From: Fibrobacter sp.
GTDB lineage: Bacteria > Fibrobacterota > Fibrobacteria > Fibrobacterales > Fibrobacteraceae
Reading direction: 5' to 3'
NCBI GenBank assembly: GCA_017615055.1
Contig: JAGAAW010000064.1
Location: 1 to 43,148, forward strand
DNA length: 43,148 bases
Positions 15,625 through 22,710 of the stretch are shown in pieces. Position 1 is the stretch's first letter; every line of letters starts with the position of its first letter. A program made the translations under genes and the position numbers. A model generated the notes under the pieces. That model was not told the DNA's origin. It saw only the letters and a list, made by a program, of their open reading frames with translations, and did no database searches.

Positions 15625-16887
15625 TTATGCAGCGAGCGCAAGGGCTTGCATGCGTTCAAAATCGTGGAAGGGGGTCTCCGCGACCTCGGTAATTCCGAAG
15701 GCGTTTTCACGCAGCGAAAGTCCAAATTCGTCGATATCGTCGGCAAGTTTCGTACCCGGATAAACCTGCAGCGGGAAGGCCCCGACCTTCGTGACGCCAT
15801 AATTTTTTACTATGTCGATGTCGCGTGCAAACGAATCGTAGGTTTGCAGGGGCAACCCGTAAATTAGGGTCACCATGGTCGAAATCCCGAATTCTCTGCA
15901 TCGCCCAAGTTTTTCGCGCAACTGCGATTCTGTCCCCTTTCCTCCACGCTGGATAACCTTCAATACGTCCGGGTCAAGGCTTTGGACCCCGATTTCGAAC
16001 GTCACATTCGGATTCAAGGAAGCCTCCTCCATGAAGGATTCCGTCAACACCTCCGGCCGGATTTGCAGCGTTATCTTGCCGTCAAAACCGACCTTCCGGA
16101 TGAGTTTCAGGTAGTATTCCCCGTGTCCCTTGTAGTCGTTGAAAAGCGGGTCTAAGACATTCAACTTCTTTACGCCCTTGCTCTTGAACAGCTTCAGTTC
16201 ATCGAGCATGCGCTCGTGATTGTCGAAGGAATAGACCTTGCCCGATATGGTATCGCGATGCTTGCAGAAACTGCAGCGGAAGGAACATCCGCGGCGGGTT
16301 TCGGCACGGACCGTATCGATCTCGCCTCCAATCTGGATTTCTCCCGTAAGGTATGGCGACTGGAGCGACTTGAAGTCGGGCAGATCCATGATGTGCGCTG
16401 AGCCCAAGTTGATATAATGTCGCATGTTGGCAAAAATCTTTTCGCCGTAACTGAGCGTGAACATGTCCGCGAAGGGGAACCGCAAGCGCAGTTCCTGTTC
16501 GGAACCAAAAATGGAAGCCCCTCCCAACATGATGAACGGTGCGTTCGCAAGACCTGCAATACGCGCACCTGCAAGCATGATGGCCTTTTCGAACCAGCCG
16601 AAAACGCTGAACGCCACGACGTTATAGCGTCCGATGCGGACCTTCGTCACGATTTCTTCTGCGATGAGTTCCCATTCGATGTTGTAATCCCCCGAGACGT
16701 TGTCCTGGAAACGGTTCAAGTCGAAAGTGAAAACTTCAAGGGTGTCGCCCGCATTGGCGGCGCTCCCCCTAAAAGCGCTAGCCAGGCAGCTTACTCCGTA
16801 GGCATCATACGGCTCATTGGCACGGCAGAGGTTACTGCCGACCAAAAGCACACGAAGCGGGTTGTGGATGAACGACTGTTTATTCAT
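15625..16887 (-). CDS. B12-binding-like radical SAM protein
   Basis: 420 aa. ATG 16887 has GAGGGGG 5-6 nt upstream. The N-terminal ~155 residues (LRVLLVGSNLC, then YNVVAFSVFGW and PFIMLGGASIFGSE) resemble the cobalamin-binding fold found in BchE/methylase-type radical SAM proteins, but I do not see the DxHxxG cobalamin ligand motif. The radical SAM core follows with the CxxxCxxC iron-sulfur motif at C201, C205 and C208, and later FEIGVQSLDPDVLKVIQRG and YGLPLQTYDSF, typical of the TIM-barrel back half. It would generate a 5'-deoxyadenosyl radical; the substrate is unknown. The 86-aa Cys protein lies 10 bp upstream and is the most likely co-transcribed partner. Confidence 0.85.
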   Translation of the reverse strand: MNKQSFIHNPLRVLLVGSNLCRANEPYDAYGVSCLASAFRGSAANAGDTLEVFTFDLNRFQDNVSGDYNIEWELIAEEIVTKVRIGRYNVVAFSVFGWFEKAIMLAGARIAGLANAPFIMLGGASIFGSEQELRLRFPFADMFTLSYGEKIFANMRHYINLGSAHIMDLPDFKSLQSPYLTGEIQIGGEIDTVRAETRRGCSFRCSFCKHRDTISGKVYSFDNHERMLDELKLFKSKGVKKLNVLDPLFNDYKGHGEYYLKLIRKVGFDGKITLQIRPEVLTESFMEEASLNPNVTFEIGVQSLDPDVLKVIQRGGKGTESQLREKLGRCREFGISTMVTLIYGLPLQTYDSFARDIDIVKNYGVTKVGAFPLQVYPGTKLADDIDEFGLSLRENAFGITEVAETPFHDFERMQALALAA

Positions 16888-16897
16888 GGTGCCCCCT

Positions 16898-17158
16898 CTA
16901 CCACTGGAAAATGTTGCTAGTGATGTGCCAGCCGAGTTTTTCGGGGCACTCGTAGATTTTCAGCCATTTCTGAGTCACGTCCATCCTCGTCGAGGCGGTA
17001 TCGGCCGCCTCGCTAGGCGAGGCATACAGTTTTTTCAAACGGCCCTGCTTGTCGCGGCAGTTGCAGCGACGATCGGCAACGGGCTTGATGCAGACCTTGC
17101 GCAGGCGCTTCATCAGGGTGGCGGTGGAGATGGAGGAGAGGGTCTTTGTAATAGTCAT
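16898..17158 (-). CDS. Small Cys-containing protein with CPxxxGWHIT tail
   Basis: 86 aa from ATG 17158, chosen because AAAGGAC lies about 9 nt upstream; longer readings begin in the AT-rich gap. The N-terminal third is basic (LMKRLRKVCIKP), then two Cys in RRCNCRDKQG, then an Ala/Ser helix and the ending YECPEKLGWHITSN. Many short bacterial and phage proteins end in a zinc-ribbon-like CPxCGxWHLTS; here the second Cys of that knuckle is missing (CPEKLGWHIT), so zinc binding would have to use the upstream Cys pair. It ends 10 bp before the radical SAM start, so it could be that enzyme's substrate or partner, or just a mobile-element remnant. Confidence 0.7.
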   Translation of the reverse strand: MTITKTLSSISTATLMKRLRKVCIKPVADRRCNCRDKQGRLKKLYASPSEAADTASTRMDVTQKWLKIYECPEKLGWHITSNIFQW

Positions 17159-17368
17159 TTTTTTGTCCTTTGTTGAGGTTTGCGATGTGATTACGGCATT
17201 TTTTCCGCGTTCTAATGAAAAATTAAATGGTGCGAAAGGGACAAAAAGGGACAAATTGTCAGAACAAAAATGGGGAAATTTGCAAAATTTCGCCAATCGG
17301 TTCATCAAATAAATCAAGGATGGAGAATCCACCAACGAGTAGAAGTAACGTTCTCTCAGTAGACAGCC
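17159..17368. other. AT-rich gap with doubled AAGGGACAAA
   Basis: About 210 bp without a gene. It contains a near-tandem AAGGGACAAAAAGGGACAAA (within 17236-17260) and is much richer in A/T than the flanking core genes. No promoter or terminator that I trust. Confidence 0.4.
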
Positions 17369-17527
17369 TTAATCATCGTCATCATATACTGGAACGCGAC
17401 CGATCCAACCACAGTAGGGACACCATACATTACCTTCGGAATCTACCGAAGCAATCCACCCGTGCCATCTACAAAATTCTCGGTCATTGGATGAAGTTCC
17501 GATGCCATAAAGTTCTTGTCTTGTCAT
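17369..17527 (-). CDS. 52-aa zinc-ribbon protein
   Basis: A small gene that is easy to miss. ATG 17525-17527 has AAAGGA about 6 nt upstream; stop TAA at 17369-17371. The protein carries C19-x2-H22 and C36-x2-C39 (CRWHG and WCPYCGW), a regular CHCC zinc-ribbon spacing, and ends in an acidic tail DDDD. The conserved knuckles and the Shine-Dalgarno argue that it is real. It follows the HicA-like gene by 40 bp. Likely nucleic-acid or protein binding; no specific function visible. Confidence 0.65.
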   Translation of the reverse strand: MTRQELYGIGTSSNDREFCRWHGWIASVDSEGNVWCPYCGWIGRVPVYDDDD

Positions 17528-17567
17528 AAAAATCCTTTGTTGTGTGTTAAGTTTTTTGTTGTTGGGA

Positions 17568-17810
17568 TTAGGTGAGAATCACACCGGTTTGAATGAGATA
17601 AGCGCGAATAAACTTCTTGTACTCGCGCCGAAGCATCGCAAAAGCATTGCTATCACTTGGCGTTATTGCAATGATTAACACCTTATGACTGATTTTGCTG
17701 ACGTGCTTGAGGATAGAGTGTTTACCACCCCGAAAGTATTTCCATTTTCTGCTCCTGACGAGAGCGTTGCAGAAATCGTTGATGCGTTTGTCGGCTGAGA
17801 TATAGATCAT
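17568..17810 (-). CDS. HicA-like small RNA-binding protein
   Basis: 80 aa from ATG 17810, supported by AGAGG about 7 nt upstream. The pattern WKYFRGGKHSILKH followed by a strand and then TPSDSNAFAMLRREYKK resembles the HicA/YcfA double-stranded-RNA-binding-like fold, in which a Gly-x-His turn (here G29-K30-H31) carries the catalytic His in toxins. The TPSD ending differs from classical HicA, so it may belong to a separate mobile-element branch. No HicB antitoxin is adjacent; the next gene is the zinc-ribbon protein. The 170-nt upstream leader is highly structured. The assignment to the fold is moderate, to toxin activity weak. Confidence 0.6.
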   Translation of the reverse strand: MIYISADKRINDFCNALVRSRKWKYFRGGKHSILKHVSKISHKVLIIAITPSDSNAFAMLRREYKKFIRAYLIQTGVILT

Positions 17811-17902
17811 GGGATACCTCTTTTTGGTTAGTGCCAGGGAGGGTGAGGCTCTCGATGGCGTTGAAGGAATTATTGCCTCCGGAAGAGACAACAAGGGATA
17901 CG

Positions 17903-17923
17903 TCCCATTTCGGTGAAATGGGA
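17903..17923. promoter_or_regulatory. 9-bp perfect inverted repeat in the HicA-like leader
   Basis: TCCCATTTC, three loop bases, GAAATGGGA. It lies about 93 nt upstream of the HicA-like start codon on the transcribed side and would form a tight hairpin in RNA or a dyad for a DNA-binding protein. Confidence 0.45.
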
Positions 17924-17982
17924 TTTGGTATTGCAGGCAAGTGCAATGAAATGAACGGAAGAGGGGTGGCTACGGAAACGCC

Positions 17983-18011
17983 AAAAATCACCTACCGCGT
18001 TAGCAGGTGAT
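17983..18011 (-). terminator. Terminator- or attenuator-like hairpin
   Basis: On the minus strand ATCACCT, an 11-nt loop, AGGTGAT, then TTTTGG. The stem is perfect over 7 bp and the T-tract starts inside it. It lies 12 nt past a five-codon ORF and before the HicA-like gene, the arrangement expected of an attenuator. Confidence 0.5.
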
Positions 18012-18022
18012 ACCCAGAAAAA

Positions 18023-18040
18023 TTAGATGATTGCTGTCAT
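18023..18040 (-). CDS. Five-codon leader ORF (Met-Thr-Ala-Ile-Ile)
   Basis: ATG at 18038-18040 to TAA at 18023-18025, preceded by a near-perfect Shine-Dalgarno GGGGAGG (18045-18051) 4 nt away. Such a strong ribosome site on a 5-aa frame is unlikely to serve the peptide; ribosome occupancy could control folding of the hairpins on either side. It could also be chance. Confidence 0.4.
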   Translation of the reverse strand: MTAII

Positions 18041-18049
18041 AGAACCTCC

Positions 18050-18094
18050 CCTTTTGACCCAGCATTAGTCAAAAGGCTCATACAACTTTGCTGG
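18050..18094 (-). ncRNA. Leader hairpin with possible pseudoknot
   Basis: A perfect 9-bp stem (CCTTTTGAC at 18050-18058 with GTCAAAAGG at 18068-18076) has a 9-nt loop containing CCAGCA (18059-18064, plus strand), which is exactly complementary to TGCTGG at 18089-18094. In the minus-strand transcript the loop could pair with the upstream segment and form an H-type pseudoknot just before the Shine-Dalgarno of the leader ORF. The geometry is riboswitch- or attenuator-like; no known class recognised. Confidence 0.45.
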
Positions 18095-18122
18095 ATTCGG
18101 GATCGCCAACTATGACACAGAT

Positions 18123-18151
18123 AATATACAATAATGCCGAAGAAAAAGCAA
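18123..18151 (-). promoter_or_regulatory. Sigma-70-type promoter for the structured leader
   Basis: On the minus strand -35 TTGCTT (18146-18151), a 17-nt spacer and -10 TATATT (18123-18128). Transcription would start near 18116, just upstream of the possible pseudoknot and leader ORF, and run toward the HicA-like gene. Confidence 0.55.
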
Positions 18152-18154
18152 TAG

Positions 18155-18195
18155 AAAAAATGAAGTAATCTGGCAAATGTTCGTTCGCCAGATTA
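18155..18195 (-). terminator. Intrinsic terminator after the 823-aa orphan gene
   Basis: A perfect 9-bp stem (TAATCTGGC with GCCAGATTA, 18166-18174 and 18187-18195) and a T-rich tail that ends in six T on the minus strand. It lies 15 bp past the stop codon of the large gene and so separates it from the downstream small-gene unit. Confidence 0.65.
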
Positions 18196-18210
18196 TTTAT
18201 CGCTGTTGAA

Positions 18211-20682
18211 TTACGCTTGCAGAGCGGTCAATTCAATGGCTACCTTAATTAGATACACGGCGATTTCGTAACGATAGACTGTCCAGAAATCGGCATCGTA
18301 GTCGGCGTATGCTTGTTTCTCCAATTTATCGTTTTCGCCGTGGTATTCTTCGTGCCATTTCATCAAATCAGAATTGCAATAGAGCAGGTTGAAGCAATCT
18401 CTCAGCTTGTCGCGTAATTCTGTTTTGTCGTGTTTTTCCCAAAATTTTTTTCCGACCTCCGACTTCTTAAAAAAGTCTCTGTCAGGAATAAGCATTCCCT
18501 CGCTGTCGAAAACACCATCTTTGCAATTGCCGGTTTCCTTTAGGAAATTGACCATTGTGTCTAGAGTCTCAGCTAGCAAATTGGCGTAATACGGATAGGC
18601 GTTAATTTGCTTGAATTCGGAGTCTGTCATGGCGAACCATTTCAATGGTATATCTCCGTGGACCAAGTCATATACGGAAGTTAGCAAATCGGGGAAATAA
18701 TACGGTTTAAGAAGGTCTTCTACTTTGGAGAAAACAGCGTAATGGGTTGCCATGTTTCTGTCAAAGTAGGCGTACTTATTGTTTTGTAGATGGCGATATT
18801 GTTCGCGATAATACTTGTTGTCGGTGTAGAGTGTGGGGATGTCAGCGTCTAAGAAGATTTTTACGGTAAGCTGTCTGCCTAAAACAAGGTTCCTGAAATT
18901 AGGAATTTTTTGCATAAAGTTGTCAATCGTGAATCCGGAATCGATTCTGCAAAGTTTACGCTGATTCTTGATATTGCGATTTTCGCTTGTTTCGGAAAGG
19001 GAATCCGATTTAAGATGGTCGTAAACCTTAGAATGTTCGAGAATGGGGAGTTTCTTGTTCTGAATCTCCTTTATGCTGTTGACTTCGTTAATCAGCCACT
19101 TGGTATCTTGCCTAAGGAACTTAGCGAGGTTGAATACCAGCAAAATAGCAGACTTTATGTTTTCGTCATTGGGCGAACAATCTGTAAGAAGGGAGCCTAG
19201 TTCAGAGTTTAGATGGATTCTTTGTCCCAACTGGTTGTACAATTCAAGGATTGTTTTCTCTTTGTGCCATGTACTGTCTTTGATCTTTTCCATCAAGGGT
19301 GCGAGAGCATCGAGCTTTTCGTAGTATCCCTGATTGAATTTTGACGAAAGGTCGAACAAAATAAAGAACAGCAATAGTTGCAATATTTTGAGGGAATCCT
19401 TCTTGTAATGACGTTTTTCAACGGGGGCTATGCCGTTCTCTTTGCAGTATGTGTCTGGCTTTGCTTCCTTTTCGTCTTCAAGGAAAACCTTGTTGAAATC
19501 ATGTTCATCCAACAGATGTATCATCCAATAGAGACTGAAAACAATGCCGGGATGATTCTTTAGGTAATCGTGCCCCTTGTCGAAAGTATTCTTTATTTTA
19601 TCTGAAAAATAAAGGGAATCTGAACTAACGGGTGATGCGAATAAATAGCCAAAACATCTTTGAATAACATGCCCTTCGTCAGGAGCGATATAGTCAAAGA
19701 ATCCGAGTAGTTGAAGCCATGAGTTGAGTTCATCATTAGTTTTGATGTTGGTATATAAATCACCTTCGTAATTCTTGTGAGCGCAGCTATAAACGATATG
19801 TTCGCTTACGCCACCCCAGGTATCCAAATCTGTTCTTCCCGGTTGTTCCCTTACAAGGAACCAGTAGAAGTAATCTATTAGGTAATTATTTACATTGTTG
19901 AACAACTCTTCTCTGTTGTCGATGTAAGCGGCAAATGATGCTAGGCGAAGGATGGAAACTGTTTCGTGGGCCCATGCTTCGTTTACTACTCGTAGAGGCA
20001 ATCCCAACTCGCGGGTATTGAGCAGTTGGTAAAGAACATAGGCGAAGTGTTTATCGTTGCATTCTCCGGTGGCGATGAAGTCTTTCAGTGCCTTGAGATT
20101 GCTGTCTAGCCAAGCGGATTTTTCAGCCGGAATAGCCTTGTCAAGTGCTGGATTGCAGCCCTTTGTTTTGTAATCGGCATTTGGGTCGAATTTTTTTACG
20201 GCATCCTTAGCAAGTTCCGAATATGCTTCGTCGAATTCGTTTGTTTTTGGCGTGCTTTTTAACGTCCGGACTTCAATTGGTTGTGTCGGGTATTTTTCGC
20301 GAAGTTTTTTTATTTCTTTAAGTGGAATCTGGGCGTATTGCCAATAAATCCAGTTGTCCTGGAGCTCTATGCCGTTCTTTTTCAAGAAGGCAAGCAATCT
20401 GCAAATTTTGTCTTTGAACCAGCGGCCTTCTTCGGCAAGGTCGAATTGTCGTGTAGTCGTGTAAATATGGCAGTAAAAGAAATAAGTTGCATAATCCCAT
20501 ACGAGATTGATTGCATCGGCTTTAGTTTCAAGTTTAGGTTTGCGCTCCTTGAGAATAGGAGTATATTCCTTGATGTATTCAGCGAGGTTGTCGATGTCGT
20601 CGCATGGTCCCGTTATTCTTTTAGTATCCATTGTTGCGGAATAGGTTCCTGTCATTTTAAAGGCTATTTCGGAGATATCCAT
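18211..20682 (-). CDS. Unrecognised 823-aa soluble protein
   Basis: 823 aa from ATG 20682, preferred over ATG 20688 because GAGGAA then has normal 6-8 nt spacing. I recognise no family. It has no signal peptide or membrane segment, is rich in Lys, Asp, Tyr and Phe, and looks mostly helical with several short hydrophobic helices (for example LLLFFILFDLSSKF near 450). There is no obvious nucleotide-binding loop, HD, or nuclease motif. Codon use is AT-rich compared with the core genes on either side, as are the small genes downstream, which suggests recent acquisition. It has its own terminator and an upstream operator-like region. Size, solitary position and composition fit an accessory gene such as a defence or element-borne protein, but that is inference only. 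Confidence 0.8.
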   Translation of the reverse strand: MDISEIAFKMTGTYSATMDTKRITGPCDDIDNLAEYIKEYTPILKERKPKLETKADAINLVWDYATYFFYCHIYTTTRQFDLAEEGRWFKDKICRLLAFLKKNGIELQDNWIYWQYAQIPLKEIKKLREKYPTQPIEVRTLKSTPKTNEFDEAYSELAKDAVKKFDPNADYKTKGCNPALDKAIPAEKSAWLDSNLKALKDFIATGECNDKHFAYVLYQLLNTRELGLPLRVVNEAWAHETVSILRLASFAAYIDNREELFNNVNNYLIDYFYWFLVREQPGRTDLDTWGGVSEHIVYSCAHKNYEGDLYTNIKTNDELNSWLQLLGFFDYIAPDEGHVIQRCFGYLFASPVSSDSLYFSDKIKNTFDKGHDYLKNHPGIVFSLYWMIHLLDEHDFNKVFLEDEKEAKPDTYCKENGIAPVEKRHYKKDSLKILQLLLFFILFDLSSKFNQGYYEKLDALAPLMEKIKDSTWHKEKTILELYNQLGQRIHLNSELGSLLTDCSPNDENIKSAILLVFNLAKFLRQDTKWLINEVNSIKEIQNKKLPILEHSKVYDHLKSDSLSETSENRNIKNQRKLCRIDSGFTIDNFMQKIPNFRNLVLGRQLTVKIFLDADIPTLYTDNKYYREQYRHLQNNKYAYFDRNMATHYAVFSKVEDLLKPYYFPDLLTSVYDLVHGDIPLKWFAMTDSEFKQINAYPYYANLLAETLDTMVNFLKETGNCKDGVFDSEGMLIPDRDFFKKSEVGKKFWEKHDKTELRDKLRDCFNLLYCNSDLMKWHEEYHGENDKLEKQAYADYDADFWTVYRYEIAVYLIKVAIELTALQA

Positions 20683-21037
20683 AATCATTTCCTCAAAAAA
20701 TCTGTGTCTTGTTAAACCATAGACCTACACTCGTAAATCTATCCTTTTTGTGTGGGGAGTGGTTGAATAAACACAAAAAACTACGCCACAGCTGTGACAT
20801 AGCCTCGATCCAGTATAACCTGAAATGTCCATTCTGAACTCCTTGTCAAAAAAGCACATACACGACTCAGAGTTTCAAAGAATGTACTATGAATATATCT
20901 TTTTTAAAGGCGTCTGTCAATCCCCTCTACATTTTTCGGGCCTAAATGGCTCTTTTTACGATTTTTGCGTGAATTTCCACAAAAAGTTGCCATCTGCCTT
21001 GGCAAAACATATATTAGGAGGAACACATGGAGACTGC
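20683..21037. other. 355-bp divergent intergenic region
   Basis: Separates the minus-strand orphan gene from the plus-strand lipoprotein. It holds the dyads at 20745-20796, an AT-rich middle without a gene, and at its right end TTGCCA-N17-TATATT (20987-21015), which matches a sigma-70 promoter but runs straight into the Shine-Dalgarno AGGAGG at 21016, so transcripts from it would start too late to carry that site. Confidence 0.45.
20745..20779. promoter_or_regulatory. 9-bp perfect inverted repeat upstream of the orphan gene
   Basis: TTTTTGTGT (20745-20753) and ACACAAAAA (20771-20779) flank 17 bp, about 65-100 nt upstream of the 823-aa gene. A second dyad CACAGCTGTG follows at 20787-20796. 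Spacing of about 26 bp between half-site centres suits a dimeric regulator. No T-tract pattern consistent with termination in either direction. Confidence 0.4.
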
Positions 21038-21041
21038 ATGA
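21027..21041 (+). CDS. Four-codon uORF overlapping the lipoprotein start
   Basis: AGGAGG (21016-21021) is ideally placed for ATG 21027, not for the lipoprotein ATG 21038. ATG GAG ACT GCA TGA encodes Met-Glu-Thr-Ala and its stop overlaps the lipoprotein start as ATGA. This would give translational coupling by re-initiation. Could be chance, but both signals are exact. Confidence 0.4.
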   Translation: META

Positions 21042-22684
21042 AACGTTTTACCCTGAAATGGGCGCTGGCTTCGGTGGCCATTGCATTGAGTGCCTGCGGC
21101 GATGACGGCAGTAGCGCAGGTGGCGCCGATGATGTTTCCAGTTCGTCATGGACCCTATCGTCTGACGACTCCAGGGTGACAGATTCCAGCAGTGGAACTG
21201 ATGATTCCGGCACCCCGAAACTAAGTTCGGAGCAGGCTCCGTCCGGAATGACATCTTCAAGTAGATCCGACACTGTCTCCGCGGCAACCCCCGACACTAC
21301 CAGAATCACATACACCCTCAAGCGTTTTGATGGCCCGCTCGCCAACCCGCACAAGGGCTTTACGGTCCCTACCGGCGGCGCATGGGTTTTCGTTCCCGAA
21401 TTTGAATATGGCCCCTACGGTTCCTTGAATAACAGGGCGTGGGACCTGGTCACCTACGGCTCCGGTCACCAGAGGTGGAGCAAGCTGAACCCTGCGAAGG
21501 ATGTTTACGATTGGACTGAGCTGGATAAATTATTGGATGCGTTGGCGGAACATGATATGGGCTACGCCTTGCGCGTTCTCCCGTATTCGCCCTCATATAT
21601 CAAAGGCGACGATACACCCGAAGAAGAATACGACTGGACTCCGCCCTTCGTCTATGAATCGGGAGCCAAGAAAATCACGGCCACCTTGCAAGGGAAAGGC
21701 TACCGCGCCTCCGTTCCCGTTTGGGATGACCCGATCTATTTGCAGGCGGCAAAGGATTTTGCCAAGGCTCTGGCGCAAAAATATGACGGCGATCCGCGAA
21801 TCGAATACATCGACATCCGTCCCTTCGGTGAATGGGGCGAGTGGCATGCCTCTCATCTAGACGGCAGCGAAATGCCTTCCGATTCGATAAAGATGGACAT
21901 GCTGGATTACTACGCCTCCGTTTTCAAGAAGACTTTGCTGGTGCTGCCTTCGAACGGTGCGGGGGATGTGTATACGCATGCGATCGAACTCGGAATTGCC
22001 AAGCGTGATGACGGTTTTATCGGCACCCCCGGCAGGCCGGATTCACTGGTGCGCGCCTACGAGGCTAACCTGCCGACCATCGCCGAGAACATCGCCGGTT
22101 ATACCACTATGTTGAATTACACCGACGTGATTCCCGGTGGCTATCTCAAATGGACTCCGCAGCGCTGGGTGGATGCGATTACCACGGCACACTTGACTTA
22201 CTATGTGCTGGACCAAGATAGCGATTGTGGCTATAACTTCTATAAAGACAACAAGGCCCTCGCGGATTCCATGAGCAAGGTTATCGGTTACAATTTCACG
22301 GTGACGCAGGCGGAACTAACAACCGTTGGAACCGATGCTGATACCATGAGTACCTTGAATATCACCGTGAAGAACACCGGCGTAGCACCATGCTTCTTCG
22401 ACATCTATCTGGCGGTAGAATTTGTGGATAGCACCGGGATCACTCTTCAGCAATGGCATTCCTTTAAAATACCGAAGGGTACATTCAAGGACAACTCTTC
22501 AAAGGATATCGCCTTTGCGCTAGTAACGCCTTCCGGGAAAATCCACATGGCGACACAGCCTGGAGTCCGCATCGCGCTTTCCCTCCACGAAAGCGAAGAG
22601 GCCTTCAAGAGCGGCAAGAACCCTACCGTGCGCTTTGACAACGACGGGCTTCTGGAAAACAAGAAACTTTTACTGAAACCATGA
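21038..22684 (+). CDS. DUF4874/DUF4832-type lipoprotein, glycoside-hydrolase-like barrel
   Basis: 548 aa from ATG 21038, where a lipoprotein signal begins (lipobox LSAC, Cys about residue 18). A Ser/Asp-rich linker of the Fibrobacter type covers about 20-85. The folded part starts with GPLANPHKGF, the opening I associate with DUF4874, and continues with YIDIRPFGEWGEWH, close to the GxWGEWH signature of DUF4832; together these families form a TIM-barrel resembling glycoside hydrolases, with the two Glu of GEWGEWH as candidate acidic residues. The C-terminal ~115 residues are a beta-sandwich-like domain. It is likely a cell-surface polysaccharide-acting or -binding protein. It converges with the glycosyltransferase gene. 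Confidence 0.8.
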   Translation: MKRFTLKWALASVAIALSACGDDGSSAGGADDVSSSSWTLSSDDSRVTDSSSGTDDSGTPKLSSEQAPSGMTSSSRSDTVSAATPDTTRITYTLKRFDGPLANPHKGFTVPTGGAWVFVPEFEYGPYGSLNNRAWDLVTYGSGHQRWSKLNPAKDVYDWTELDKLLDALAEHDMGYALRVLPYSPSYIKGDDTPEEEYDWTPPFVYESGAKKITATLQGKGYRASVPVWDDPIYLQAAKDFAKALAQKYDGDPRIEYIDIRPFGEWGEWHASHLDGSEMPSDSIKMDMLDYYASVFKKTLLVLPSNGAGDVYTHAIELGIAKRDDGFIGTPGRPDSLVRAYEANLPTIAENIAGYTTMLNYTDVIPGGYLKWTPQRWVDAITTAHLTYYVLDQDSDCGYNFYKDNKALADSMSKVIGYNFTVTQAELTTVGTDADTMSTLNITVKNTGVAPCFFDIYLAVEFVDSTGITLQQWHSFKIPKGTFKDNSSKDIAFALVTPSGKIHMATQPGVRIALSLHESEEAFKSGKNPTVRFDNDGLLENKKLLLKP

Positions 22685-22710
22685 TGAGCGCTTTCGTTAA
22701 ACGGCGCCCA

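Noticed and set aside
15297..15800. 167-codon open frame on the minus strand beside the radical SAM gene
   Set aside because: It overlaps the radical SAM 3' end in another frame, crosses structured elements A and B and shows no family feature or ribosome site.
17722..17991. 89-codon open frame on the minus strand covering the leader and the start of the HicA-like gene
   Set aside because: It overlaps the HicA-like gene in another frame and its first half lies across hairpins; the strong ribosome site belongs to ATG 17810.
18112..18168. 18-codon plus-strand frame
   Set aside because: It runs through the minus-strand promoter and terminator and has no ribosome site.
20987..21015. Promoter TTGCCA-N17-TATATT for the DUF4832-type lipoprotein
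   Set aside because: Sequence match is good, but its start site would fall at or past the Shine-Dalgarno; not listed as a firm promoter.
20825..21037. In-frame upstream extension of the DUF4832-type lipoprotein
   Set aside because: It would remove the lipoprotein signal peptide; ATG 21038 starts a clean lipobox-bearing signal.
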